Assembly (NCBI RefSeq): GCF_022410535.1
Contig: NZ_JAKNBL010000006.1
Coordinates: 62,001 to 126,000, forward strand
Direction: 5' to 3'
DNA from: Pelotomaculum terephthalicicum JT
GTDB lineage: Bacteria > Bacillota > Desulfotomaculia > Desulfotomaculales > Pelotomaculaceae
Length of the DNA stretch: 64,000 bases
The translations under genes were made by a program, and so were the position numbers. Below, in pieces: positions 1 to 6,485 of the stretch. Position 1 is the first letter of the stretch; every line of letters begins with the position of its first letter. The notes under the pieces were generated by a model, which saw only the letters and a program-made list of their open reading frames with translations, had not been told where the DNA came from and made no database searches.

Positions 1-1365
1 GACGACCTGACCATGAAATATTTGGAGGGAGAGGAACTCTCTCTGGATGAAATAAAGGATGGTTTAAAGAAAAGTATCGCGCAGGCAAAGGTTGTTCCGG
101 TAATGGCCGGTTCAGCAACAAAGAACATCGGCGTGGTTCAGTTGATGGATGTCATTGTAGACTACCTGCCGGCTCCCAAGGAAGACAACGGTCCTATGTC
201 GGCCCTGATATTTAAGACAATAGCGGACCCCTACGTCGGCAAGATGAATTTCCTTCGCGTTTTCAGCGGTATTTTTAAGAGTGACACGGTTGTATATAAC
301 AGCAAGAAAGAAAAGACTGAAAAAATCGGCAATGTTCTTTATGTCAGAGGTAAGAATACAACCCAAACCGATGTGGTTCCCACCGGTGATTTGGCTGTTG
401 TTGTGAAATTGCAGGATACCGCTACAGGCGACACTTTATGTGATAAGGACAAACCGGTTGTCCTGGAAGGGATTGATTTCCCGGTACCAACACTGTCTGT
501 GGCAATCGCTCCCAAGAGTAAAAACGATGAAGACAAACTAGGTGACGCGCTTAACAAACTGCTGGAAGAAGACCCGACTATGAAGGTTGAGAAAAATACC
601 GAAACAAAACAGACTCTTATTACAGGTATGGGCGAGTTGCACATAAATATTATGATTGAACGGCTGAAACGCAAGTTTGGCGTTGATGTAGTTACGAATG
701 ATGCCAAAGTACCATATCGTGAGACCATCAGGGCAAAAGTTGAAGTGGAAGGAAAACATAAAAAACAATCAGGTGGCCGCGGCCAGTACGGTCACGTGTG
801 GATACGATTTGAGCCAAATCCTGAGGAGGATTTTGTTTTTGAAGAGGATGTTTTCGGTGGTTCTGTTCCCAGAAACTATTTCCCCGCCGTTGAAAAAGGT
901 CTCCGGGAAGCAATGACGGAAGGAGTGCTGGCCGGTTATCCAACAACAGGAGTGAAGGCCACCCTTTATGATGGTTCTTACCATACGGTTGATTCTTCGG
1001 AACTGGCTTTTAAAATCGCCGCTTCACTTGCGTTTAAAAAAGGAGCCATGCAGGCTAAACCTGTTCTCCTGGAGCCGATGATGGATGTTGAAGTTTTAGT
1101 GCCCGACAACTTTATGGGTGACATAATCAGTGATTTCAATACAAAACGCGGCCGGGTATTGGGCACCGAACCCCAGGAGAAACAAACCTTGATAAAAGCA
1201 CATGTTCCGCTATCTGAGATGTACCGTTACGCCATTGATCTTAAGTCAATGACCCAGGGACGCGGTTCTTTTACGATGGAATTTACCGGCTACGAAGAAG
1301 TGCCGGGACGCTTGGCGGAAGATATTATTAAAAAGGCTAAAGCAGCTCAAGAAGCTGACAAGTAA
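1..1365 (+). CDS. fusA: Elongation factor G family protein (3' part, 5' end outside window)
   Basis: This is the C-terminal 454 codons of an EF-G family translational GTPase; the reading frame is open from base 1. The GTPase domain lies outside the window. Visible are domain II (VFSGIFKSDTVVYNS), domain III (ITGMGELHINIMIERLKRKF), domain IV (GGRGQYGHVWIRFEPN, then KGLREAMTEGVLAGYPTTGV) and the domain V end (MTQGRGSFTMEFTGYEEVP). EF-G catalyses ribosomal translocation in the cytosol. The divergent domain II wording (ADPYVGKMNFLRVFSG) resembles the EF-G-like paralogue class more than a str-operon fusA, so it may be an accessory EF-G. It ends in TAA and is followed by a strong terminator. Confidence 0.93.
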   Translation, partial: DDLTMKYLEGEELSLDEIKDGLKKSIAQAKVVPVMAGSATKNIGVVQLMDVIVDYLPAPKEDNGPMSALIFKTIADPYVGKMNFLRVFSGIFKSDTVVYNSKKEKTEKIGNVLYVRGKNTTQTDVVPTGDLAVVVKLQDTATGDTLCDKDKPVVLEGIDFPVPTLSVAIAPKSKNDEDKLGDALNKLLEEDPTMKVEKNTETKQTLITGMGELHINIMIERLKRKFGVDVVTNDAKVPYRETIRAKVEVEGKHKKQSGGRGQYGHVWIRFEPNPEEDFVFEEDVFGGSVPRNYFPAVEKGLREAMTEGVLAGYPTTGVKATLYDGSYHTVDSSELAFKIAASLAFKKGAMQAKPVLLEPMMDVEVLVPDNFMGDIISDFNTKRGRVLGTEPQEKQTLIKAHVPLSEMYRYAIDLKSMTQGRGSFTMEFTGYEEVPGRLAEDIIKKAKAAQEADK

Positions 1366-1414
1366 TAAAGCATTATATTTGCCTGTGTTTACTACTACCG
1401 CAGGGGTGAAGATA

Positions 1415-1440
1415 AAGGAGAGCGCAAGCTCTCCTTCTTT
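1415..1440 (+). terminator. Rho-independent terminator after the EF-G gene
   Basis: A perfect 9-bp stem (AAGGAGAGC/GCTCTCCTT) closed by a GCAA tetraloop is followed by TTCTTT. It lies 50 bases after the EF-G stop codon, so it should end that transcript. Confidence 0.9.
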
Positions 1441-1473
1441 ATAAACAGAAAACAGTTGATACATGAGGAGGGA

Positions 1474-1992
1474 ATGGTTCTGGACTTGAAGGAATTGGCC
1501 GCGCAGTTTATATCAAGCCATGGTTATACCGGATTATACCTGTATTTCGTATTGGACACCCTGGGGGTGCTGCTTCCTTCCAAGTCAATCCTCACCTTAA
1601 TAGGTTTTTTCGTGGAAAGGGGCATATTAAGCTTTGTGCCAGTAGTGATTACGGCTGTTCTGGGAAGCCTGACCGGCGTGTCCGTGAGCTATTTTATCGG
1701 GAGGAAAATAGGAAACCCCTTTTTTGAAAAGTATGGCCGCTTTATTAGTGTAACGCCGGAGAAGCTTTTAAAGGCAGAGGCATGGGCGGGAAGATACGGG
1801 GCGCCGGCCATCGTCCTGGCCTATTTTGTGCCAGGGTTAAGGCACATAACGCCTTACCTGTCTGGAATCACCAGGTTGCCTTATTGGAAGGTAATGTTTT
1901 TTTCAGCTGCCGGAGCATTACTGTAGGTGACTGTTTTTATTAACCTGGGGCTTTTTCTCGGTGATATCTGGGATAGGAACGCCGGCAATTAA
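1474..1992 (+). pseudogene. DedA family membrane protein gene interrupted by an in-frame TAG
   Basis: The reading frame encodes a DedA/SNARE-associated family membrane protein (family members are often described as flippases or proton-dependent transporters). Family features: hydrophobic segments, SYFIGRKIGNPFFEKYG, then FVPGLRHITPYLSG. At 1924-1926 the frame hits TAG, yet the same frame continues with VTVFINLGLFLGDIW up to TAA at 1990-1992. This is the usual DedA continuation, and the residue at the stop is normally tryptophan (TGG), so a single G-to-A change explains it. The start is unclear: ATG at 1456 lacks a Shine-Dalgarno (SD), while GAGGAGGG lies immediately before ATG 1474. Without suppression the last helix is lost. 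Confidence 0.75.
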
Positions 1993-2635
1993 CGTGATTG
2001 AACATGCCAACGGCCTTTGTCAACAGCACCTTGTATCATGCCGTGGCTGGCCTCCAGCCATGATCAATTCTGAGTAACCTGCTGCAGAGCCCGCCCGATA
2101 GGAAGGAAGAAGAGTTCCTCCTGCCTAACTTTCGGGTTAGTGTTTGAACTCAGGAGGGATGCCAACCTACCCCTTGGGTTTACCATTATTTCTTGTGGTT
2201 GTAAGTTTCAGGTAAAAGTGAAGTCCCGAATGACCGTTTGGATGTGGGTTCAGTAGGACAGGGAACAAATGTTTGACTACAGTAATTCTCTTTAAACAAT
2301 GCTAATGCGTAACCTAACAAAAAAGATAAAATTAACCAGTTTTGAAGGGGTGAGTTTACATAATATCTATTATCGGAACATGAATTTATATTAAAAAGTA
2401 GTGATGCTCAATAACAAGATGCAGCAATTTTTATTCAAACTCGGTTTTTTGCGAGAGTTAAGACCTATGTCTTCCGTCAATGTTCCTCTTTAGCGGCCAA
2501 TTTGTCCCATATGGACACACTGGGACACACCAAAAATTTTTATATCATATATTCCAAGCCTCCGCCCTGGATTTATTATACAAATTACCAATCTTATTAT
2601 ATAAGGATTGCATATAATTAGGTTAAAGGGTTATT
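1993..2635. other. Long intergenic stretch, part of it hairpin-rich
   Basis: No convincing coding region is present. Between about 2075 and 2265 the + strand has a run of short stems: 2100-2108 with 2115-2122 (one bulge), 2125-2129 with 2136-2140 (CTAAC/GTTAG), and TTTACC 2179-2184 with GGTAAA 2211-2216. These surround G/C-rich single-stranded-looking segments, as seen in structured non-coding RNAs. The class is not recognised with certainty; clostridial raiA-type RNA is one possibility. The rest (about 2270-2620) is AT-rich and holds an inverted repeat TGTCCC/GGGACA around 2506-2535. Confidence 0.3.
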
Positions 2636-3069
2636 ATGGAACATAAGTTAGACACCTTTACTGTGAGGAACAAAAACGGGGTATAGAAAACGCCAAACAG
2701 ATATATGCGGTTATAGGTGACGACTCTGAAATTGCCACCAACAGCGGCGTGCAATTTTTTATAACGATCAATAACAGCATTGCCGCCAATCCCCAACTCA
2801 AAGAACTGATAGAACAGGGCGACCTGAAAGCGGAGCAATATACGGGTAAAAAAATTGAATTTCTGATTTATCAGATAAACAATTTTAAAACCGATAACTA
2901 TACATTCTACTGTTTTGCTTTTGACGATGATAAAATGATTGCTTATACGCCCAAACCGCATAAGCAAAAGACTTCAATGCAAAAAAAGAAAGTTGATGTT
3001 TGGACATTCCAAAAGAAGTGTTCCAAAACATCAACCGTCGTTCATTATGGTCGGGATGACACGACTTGA
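2636..3069 (+). pseudogene. Unrecognised gene, frameshifted
   Basis: The first frame starts at ATG 2636 (MEHKLDTFTVRNKNGV) and stops at TAG 2684-2686. The next frame reads on from about 2680 without a gap in sense (IENAKQIYAVIGDDSEIATN, then QFFITINNSIAANPQ). It ends at 3069, running through a terminator and the 3' end of the tRNA gene on the other strand. The simplest reading is one gene with a single-base indel near 2680 and a lost natural C-terminus, since the tail after about 2970 is low-complexity and overlaps RNA signals. I do not recognise the family. Confidence 0.5.
2981..3035 (-). terminator. Terminator for tRNA-Pro
   Basis: Read on the minus strand, a long imperfect hairpin (arms 3021-3035 and 2992-3004, GTTGATGTTTTGGAA with one bulge) is followed by TTTCTTTTTTT (2981-2991). 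It lies 12 bases past the tRNA 3' end, so it is the natural terminator of that tRNA. Confidence 0.75.
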
Positions 3070-3124
3070 ACGTGCGACCTCACGGTCCCGAACCGTGCGC
3101 TCTACCAAACTGAGCTACATCCCG
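3048..3124 (-). tRNA. tRNA-Pro (anticodon CGG)
   Basis: The minus strand folds as a complete cloverleaf. The acceptor stem is CGGGATG/CATCCCG and the D arm starts TAGCTCAG. The anticodon stem CACGG/CCGTG has loop TTCGGGA, which gives anticodon CGG. The T arm contains GTTCAAGTC. The 3' discriminator A and CCA are encoded, for 77 nt in total. Confidence 0.95.
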
Positions 3125-3281
3125 TCAACAAACTATATTATGCAATAAGTTATAGGCAAAGTCAAGTTTGATTTAAGTCAGGATGATAAACGGCTTACAG
3201 TAGGCCAACCTCATTGTTAATCCGCTTTGCAGCCAAAGAAATGATGCGGATGAGAAATTGCTTCAGGGCATTTGAGCAAAT

Positions 3282-3683
3282 CTATTCAGTTTGTGCTTTA
3301 TAGTGAAGGATTTCCCCGTTGAGTAATTCCAACAGGAACTTGGCTTTTTCCCGCATTAATTCGTCCTCGCATCCCAGAAATTGAGAAAACGCATCCTCCT
3401 TTATAAGGGAGGCCTCGTCCAAAGTCTTCCCTTTCACCAATGTACAAAGAATCTCTATGGCTACTTTGGTTGCTGGATCACCGATACATTGATACTTGAT
3501 ATCAGAAATGAGGTTGTTGACCACCTGGATGTAGAGATTCATAAAATCGTCCGTGCTTGCACCACAGGCTGCGCTGACTTCTCCTAAAGCTCGCAGGAAT
3601 ATGGATGGATTTTCGAGTTTACCGGTATACTCGGATCCCGTTTTTAATAATCCCTGGTAATACGCTATAATATTTTCGTGCAT
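3282..3683 (-). CDS. NifU/IscU N-terminal-like Fe-S scaffold homologue
   Basis: The 133-residue product aligns by eye with the NifU_N/IscU scaffold. AACGASTDDFMNLYIQV corresponds to the first Cys region (ACGDVMKLQI in IscU). QCIGDPATKVAIEILCTLVKGKTLDEA corresponds to the second region (GCGSAIASSSLVTEWVKGKSLDEA), although the second Cys is shifted. The third ligand Cys (HCSILA in IscU) is absent and the C-terminus reads DELMREKAKFLLELL. It may therefore be a divergent scaffold or sulfur-carrier protein. SD GGAGGAG lies just before ATG 3683. The neighbouring aminotransferase V/cysteine desulfurase-like gene, a natural partner, is broken. Confidence 0.7.
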   Translation of the reverse strand: MHENIIAYYQGLLKTGSEYTGKLENPSIFLRALGEVSAACGASTDDFMNLYIQVVNNLISDIKYQCIGDPATKVAIEILCTLVKGKTLDEASLIKEDAFSQFLGCEDELMREKAKFLLELLNGEILHYKAQTE

Positions 3684-3697
3684 TTCGTTCTCCTCCT

Positions 3698-3723
3698 TTG
3701 TTCGCTTGACTTGTTCGCTTGAC
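3698..3723. repeat. Tandem 13-bp duplication
   Basis: TTGTTCGCTTGAC occurs twice in direct succession (3698-3710 and 3711-3723), between the NifU-like gene and the aminotransferase remnant. It looks like replication slippage. Confidence 0.8.
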
Positions 3724-3730
3724 TTAAATC

Positions 3731-4205
3731 TCAGATATAGCCGCGCTCTTTGAATATCTCATCCAGTGTTTCCAGGAATATCCGACATTCATCCATGGTA
3801 TTGTAGAAGTAGCAGGAAACCCGATACACCATTCTATGCTCACTGTGCGATATGGGGCGGGTCCATTCCGGTCCGAACTTCTCGTTAAAATAGGAATGCA
3901 CACAGAAAACACTGTCCCTGATCATGACGTCATTCTTTTCGCTAAGCTCAACGGCTATCCCCACCGCATTCGGCCGTTTGACCTCCCCGTATCCCCATAA
4001 CGGTTCATCAGTTCCTCGGTCAGAAAACGGTTCAAGCTGGCCTCATGGTCCTTTATCCTGCCCAAATTGGGTACTGTAAAATCAACCTTGATATGCCCTG
4101 CTTTCTGCAACTTCAGCCAGGGAAGCAAATTCGAATTGTGTTCCTTGTCGGTCAGTAAAACAACATCCCTGGGCTAAAAAGGGAAACCAAGCGCCACCGT
4201 GTTAT
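3731..4205 (-). pseudogene. Class V aminotransferase / cysteine desulfurase-like gene, remnant
   Basis: Three pieces of a PLP-dependent class V aminotransferase survive on the minus strand. From the 5' side: NTVALGFPF then TAG, then PRDVVLLTDKEHNSNLLPWL, with the typical E-H-N-S-N-LLPW motif. After the DF of IKVDF the sequence jumps to HEASLNRFLTEELMNRYGDTG, so the region with the PLP lysine is missing. A second deletion plus frameshift joins it to VKRPNAVGIAVELSEKNDVM and the normal C-terminus (77 codons, 3731-3964). At least one nonsense codon and two deletions are present, so no active enzyme is possible. Confidence 0.85.
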
Positions 4206-4260
4206 ATTTATGGTATAGAAGGCTCTCTGATGATGGGCGATGACATTGTGATTCAGATGT

Positions 4261-4467
4261 CTACTCGGTTAATATTATTGAGTTAGTTGGGCAACTTTCT
4301 TCACAGGCGCCGCAATCAAGACAGGCATCGGGGTAGACAACTGTGGAAATTTCTTTGATTTCAAATACCCTGGGTTCTGCCGGGCACAATTCATAGCATG
4401 TTGCGCAAGCAACGCACGTCTCACCATTTACAACTGGATAAATGCTGTAACCCCAAACATGCGGCAT
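4261..4467 (-). CDS. 2[4Fe-4S] ferredoxin
   Basis: This small protein has two classical cluster motifs, CVACATCYELCP and CLDCGACEESCP, typical of clostridial-type dicluster ferredoxins that carry low-potential electrons in the cytosol. An upstream in-frame ATG at 4530 would add 21 residues, but GGGAGGG seven bases before ATG 4467 fixes the start there (68 residues, MPHVWGYSIYP). It is isolated between a pseudogene and the C_GCAxxG_C_C gene on the same strand. Confidence 0.92.
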   Translation of the reverse strand: MPHVWGYSIYPVVNGETCVACATCYELCPAEPRVFEIKEISTVVYPDACLDCGACEESCPTNSIILTE

Positions 4468-4617
4468 ATTAATGCCCTCCCTTTTTCTACTCTTATAAAT
4501 TTGAACCTTTATTACTGTTAGCCTCGGCACAAAAACAACTTTACTTTGTCCTCCTATCGGCGGCAGGTCGACTACACGCTTGTGGCTGAAATGCTACGTA
4601 AAAAACTTTCCAAGATC

Positions 4618-5076
4618 TCAGTCTTCCTTAAATAACTCTTCAAATAACTCTTCCAAGATTTCAACAGAATTCCGTACGAATTTAGGGCACACGGAGGTAA
4701 AGAGGTTCTTATCTATAGCATACTTTATCCCTTCAGAAGTACTAATGTCACATTTTATTAAATCCTTGCAAATTGTAGATCCGTTCAGTATTTCAAATTG
4801 CTTAATAAATTCCCGCGCAACAGCATAAGACTTTTTCATAGCTTTATAATTTTTTGCGTCTGTATCCGCATATTTTAGCCCTATTACCATGAAAGCGCCA
4901 TTAACAGCACCGCATGTGCCGCCTGTATGGCCTACTCCACCCCCAAAAGCGCCGGCTACCTTTATAGCTTTTTCTTCCTCCATACCTAGTTGTGGAGCAA
5001 ATGAAGCAAGGACAGCCTGAGAACATTGAAATCCATTACTAAAAAGTGATAACGCTGTTTTTAATCTACTCGTAAT
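4618..5076 (-). CDS. C_GCAxxG_C_C family redox protein, apparently without a standard start codon
   Basis: The product belongs to the C_GCAxxG_C_C family of putative disulfide/metal redox proteins: NGFQCSQAVLASFAPQLGM, AFGGGVGHTGGTCGAVNGAF, ICKDLI and SVCPKF hold the expected cysteines. The first in-frame ATG (4983) lies inside the conserved domain, after the essential first Cys motif. The frame stays open for 31 codons upstream to a strong SD AAGGAGGG (5083-5090), where only ATT (5074-5076 or 5077-5079) and ACG codons are available. Start at ATT 5076 gives 152 residues, the normal family size. Either a rare start is used or the ATG was lost by mutation. Confidence 0.75.
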   Translation of the reverse strand: MTSRLKTALSLFSNGFQCSQAVLASFAPQLGMEEEKAIKVAGAFGGGVGHTGGTCGAVNGAFMVIGLKYADTDAKNYKAMKKSYAVAREFIKQFEILNGSTICKDLIKCDISTSEGIKYAIDKNLFTSVCPKFVRNSVEILEELFEELFKED

Positions 5077-5163
5077 AATAAACCCTCCTTAAAACATCTC
5101 GGCTAATTAATATAACGGCTGTCCCCTACAGTTTTTTCTTAGATAATTGCTTTCTTATTGTGA

Positions 5164-5322
5164 TTATTTTTTCTCATCATCAGGAACAATTTTAAAATCA
5201 CAACAGTCTTCTTTATTTTTTTCTTCTTTGTCCACCTGGACAATTTTCATGTCACATCATGACGTCTTCAGCTTTTTAAAGAAGCCAAATAACCCTTTCT
5301 TCTCATCTTTTTCTTTACTCAT
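5164..5322 (-). CDS. Candidate small selenoprotein, paired-Cys (LDCC-like) mini-protein with in-frame TGA
   Basis: SD GGGGGAG precedes ATG 5322. The frame reads MSKEKDEKKGLFGFFKKLKTS, then TGA at 5257-5259, then CDMKIVQVDKEEKNKEDCCDFKIVPDDEKK and TAA. With TGA as selenocysteine (Sec) the product is 52 residues. The motif U-C-D-M-K-I-V is repeated 18 residues later as C-C-D-F-K-I-V, so TGA stands exactly where the second copy has cysteine (TGT). A 6-bp hairpin with AGGU loop follows the TGA at SECIS-like distance. The product is very charged and resembles small paired-Cys putative metal-binding proteins. The alternative is a nonsense mutation in a decaying neighbourhood. No Sec machinery lies in this window. 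Confidence 0.65.
5228..5243 (-). promoter_or_regulatory. SECIS-like hairpin in the 5164-5322 gene
   Basis: On the transcript, TTGTCC-AGGT-GGACAA forms a perfect 6-bp stem with loop AGGU. The stem starts 13 nt after the TGA and the loop about 19 nt after it. Loop sequence and spacing resemble the Escherichia coli fdhF element (loop AGGUCU). Confidence 0.6.
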
Positions 5323-5414
5323 TTTCAAAACTCCCCCGGCATTACCTGCCTTATTATTAAGATCTGGCTATATAGTTTTTATATTCATTGTGCAGAGCTA
5401 TCTTATATTCCCTT

Positions 5415-5480
5415 TCAGCGCTTTCTGGGATATAATTTCTTCTTATAGATCTTGGGTGCATCAGGATCACAACAGCCCAT
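5415..5480 (-). CDS. Possible 21-residue Cys-pair peptide
   Basis: A short frame MGCCDPDAPKIYKKKLYPRKR is preceded by AAGGGGGTAA about ten bases upstream and lies in line with the permease remnant and the two candidate selenoprotein genes. The twin cysteines fit the theme of the cluster. The frame is so short that it could be a chance ORF or the start of a truncated gene. Its terminal TGA has no SECIS-like hairpin and is read as a normal stop. Confidence 0.3.
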   Translation of the reverse strand: MGCCDPDAPKIYKKKLYPRKR

Positions 5481-5504
5481 ATTTTCAGCTTACCCCCTTT
5501 CGTC

Positions 5505-5756
5505 TTATAATATCGGCTGGAGAATTTGAAATATGAATCCGGACAGTATGGCTACGGCAAAAATAGTTACTGTAAAAATGGCTACCAGCTTAGGTTTAAA
5601 TATGGATGCGAGTAATGTTAATTCAGGAATACTGGCCCCGGCACCACCGATTATCAATGCCATTATCGCTCCCAAACTCATGCCTTTCGCCAGCAACACC
5701 GTACCAATGGGAATCATGGTTTTAAAAACCACCGTGGAAGCGGGGCTCGCCGTTAA
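5505..5756 (-). pseudogene. Permease (ArsP/DUF318-like) C-terminal remnant
   Basis: About 83 codons of a polytopic permease remain: SPASTVVFKTMIPIGTVLL, then AKGMSLGAIMALIIGGAGAS and two hydrophobic helices to TAA at 5505. The pattern (IPIG...KGMSLGAIMALI...IPELTLL) fits the C-terminal half of DUF318/ArsP-type permeases, some of which export organoarsenicals. The frame is closed by TGA at 5757-5759, inside the upstream thioredoxin-like gene. A deletion seems to have removed the permease N-terminus together with the 3' end of that gene. Confidence 0.65.
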
Positions 5757-6015
5757 TCACAGTCAAAGGAAGCTTTACTCTATCCAGGATTTTTATAATA
5801 TCCGGATAATTCTCTATCTCTTTACTTTGCACATCCACGTAAGCATATTGGATGGCTTCGACAAAATTTTGCACAAGAAATTCTTTTAAATCCTCAGCTT
5901 CTTCTTGCATTGGCTTTGCAGGGCCGCAACATGCGGCCTCCGGGGATGGGCCTCAGCAACTACCGGAAGGCATAGGTGCATTAGTTCCGAATATGGCTAT
6001 ACTGACTTCTTTCAC
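5722..6015 (-). CDS. Candidate selenoprotein, thioredoxin-fold protein with S-C-U-G motif, 3' truncated
   Basis: SD TTGGAGGT lies nine bases before GTG 6015. The frame reads VKEVSIAIFGTNAPMPSGSC, TGA (5953-5955), GPSPEAACCGPAKPMQEEAE and ends at TAA 5722 after LPLTVINGEPRFHGGF. The beta-alpha-beta layout with an N-terminal Cys motif and a late cis-Pro-like LPLTVING suggests a small thioredoxin-fold redox protein. TGA follows Cys20, giving a C-U pair where redox proteins of this type carry Cys. A 7-bp hairpin follows at SECIS distance. With Sec the product has 97 residues; the C-terminus seems cut by the deletion that fused it to the permease. Without Sec the gene is dead. Confidence 0.6.
5922..5938 (-). 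promoter_or_regulatory. SECIS-like hairpin in the 5722-6015 gene
   Basis: The transcript forms GGCCGCA-TGT-TGCGGCC, a perfect 7-bp stem beginning 14 nt after the TGA, with a UGU loop (or AUGUU if the last pair is open). The G in the first two loop positions and the distance of about 21 nt agree with the bacterial SECIS pattern as I know it. Confidence 0.55.
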
Positions 6016-6086
6016 TTTAAATCGACCTCCAACTTTAAAATAGTCCGCAGTAGCGGAAAGTAATTTTTATATAATTTGCTGTTATT

Positions 6087-6451
6087 ATAGCTTTGTTTTA
6101 CCATCGTTCCGGCACGGGCTCTTTGCGCGGCTTCAGCCAGCAGGCCAAGAAACCCCGGCGGGAAGAAGCCCCGTGGCGATACTGGGGTAAAGGGTAAAGC
6201 CGGGGTATGGTCTCTATATTGTGTGGGGTTACGGAAGTAACCACGATATGCTTTAACCCCGAGACATTGACCGCTTCTTTTAACCGAACCGGCTCTTCCT
6301 GGTCTGCCTCACCCGCCTTGCTGTGGCTGACCGCACAGAAGGCGCAGTTCCTCGTACACACGTTGCCGAGGATCATAAAGATGGCGGTGCCTCGTGAGTA
6401 GCAACTGCCCCGGTTAGGACACCTGGCTCCCTGGCAGACGGTCGGGGTACT
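6087..6451 (-). pseudogene. lipA: lipA (lipoyl synthase) remnant
   Basis: The minus strand encodes the core of lipoyl synthase: [20 protein letters not shown] (auxiliary cluster Cys) and [16 protein letters not shown] (radical SAM CxxxCxxC), then [20 protein letters not shown]. After VTSVT the sequence jumps to [11 protein letters not shown] and then breaks into other frames that still resemble the C-terminal part ([12 protein letters not shown]). The N-terminus is closed by an upstream in-frame TGA. Several deletions are therefore present and the gene is not functional. Confidence 0.85.
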
Positions 6452-6485
6452 TCATCCATAAGATGGCAGGACTCCAGTCCAGTCG

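Noticed and set aside
1924-1926. Pyrrolysine at TAG in dedA
   Set aside because: The site is a Trp position in the family and DedA is not a known Pyl protein family; a TGG-to-TAG mutation is simpler.
5415-5417. Third Sec codon at the end of the MGCC peptide
   Set aside because: No hairpin follows at SECIS distance, and a stop comes three codons later.
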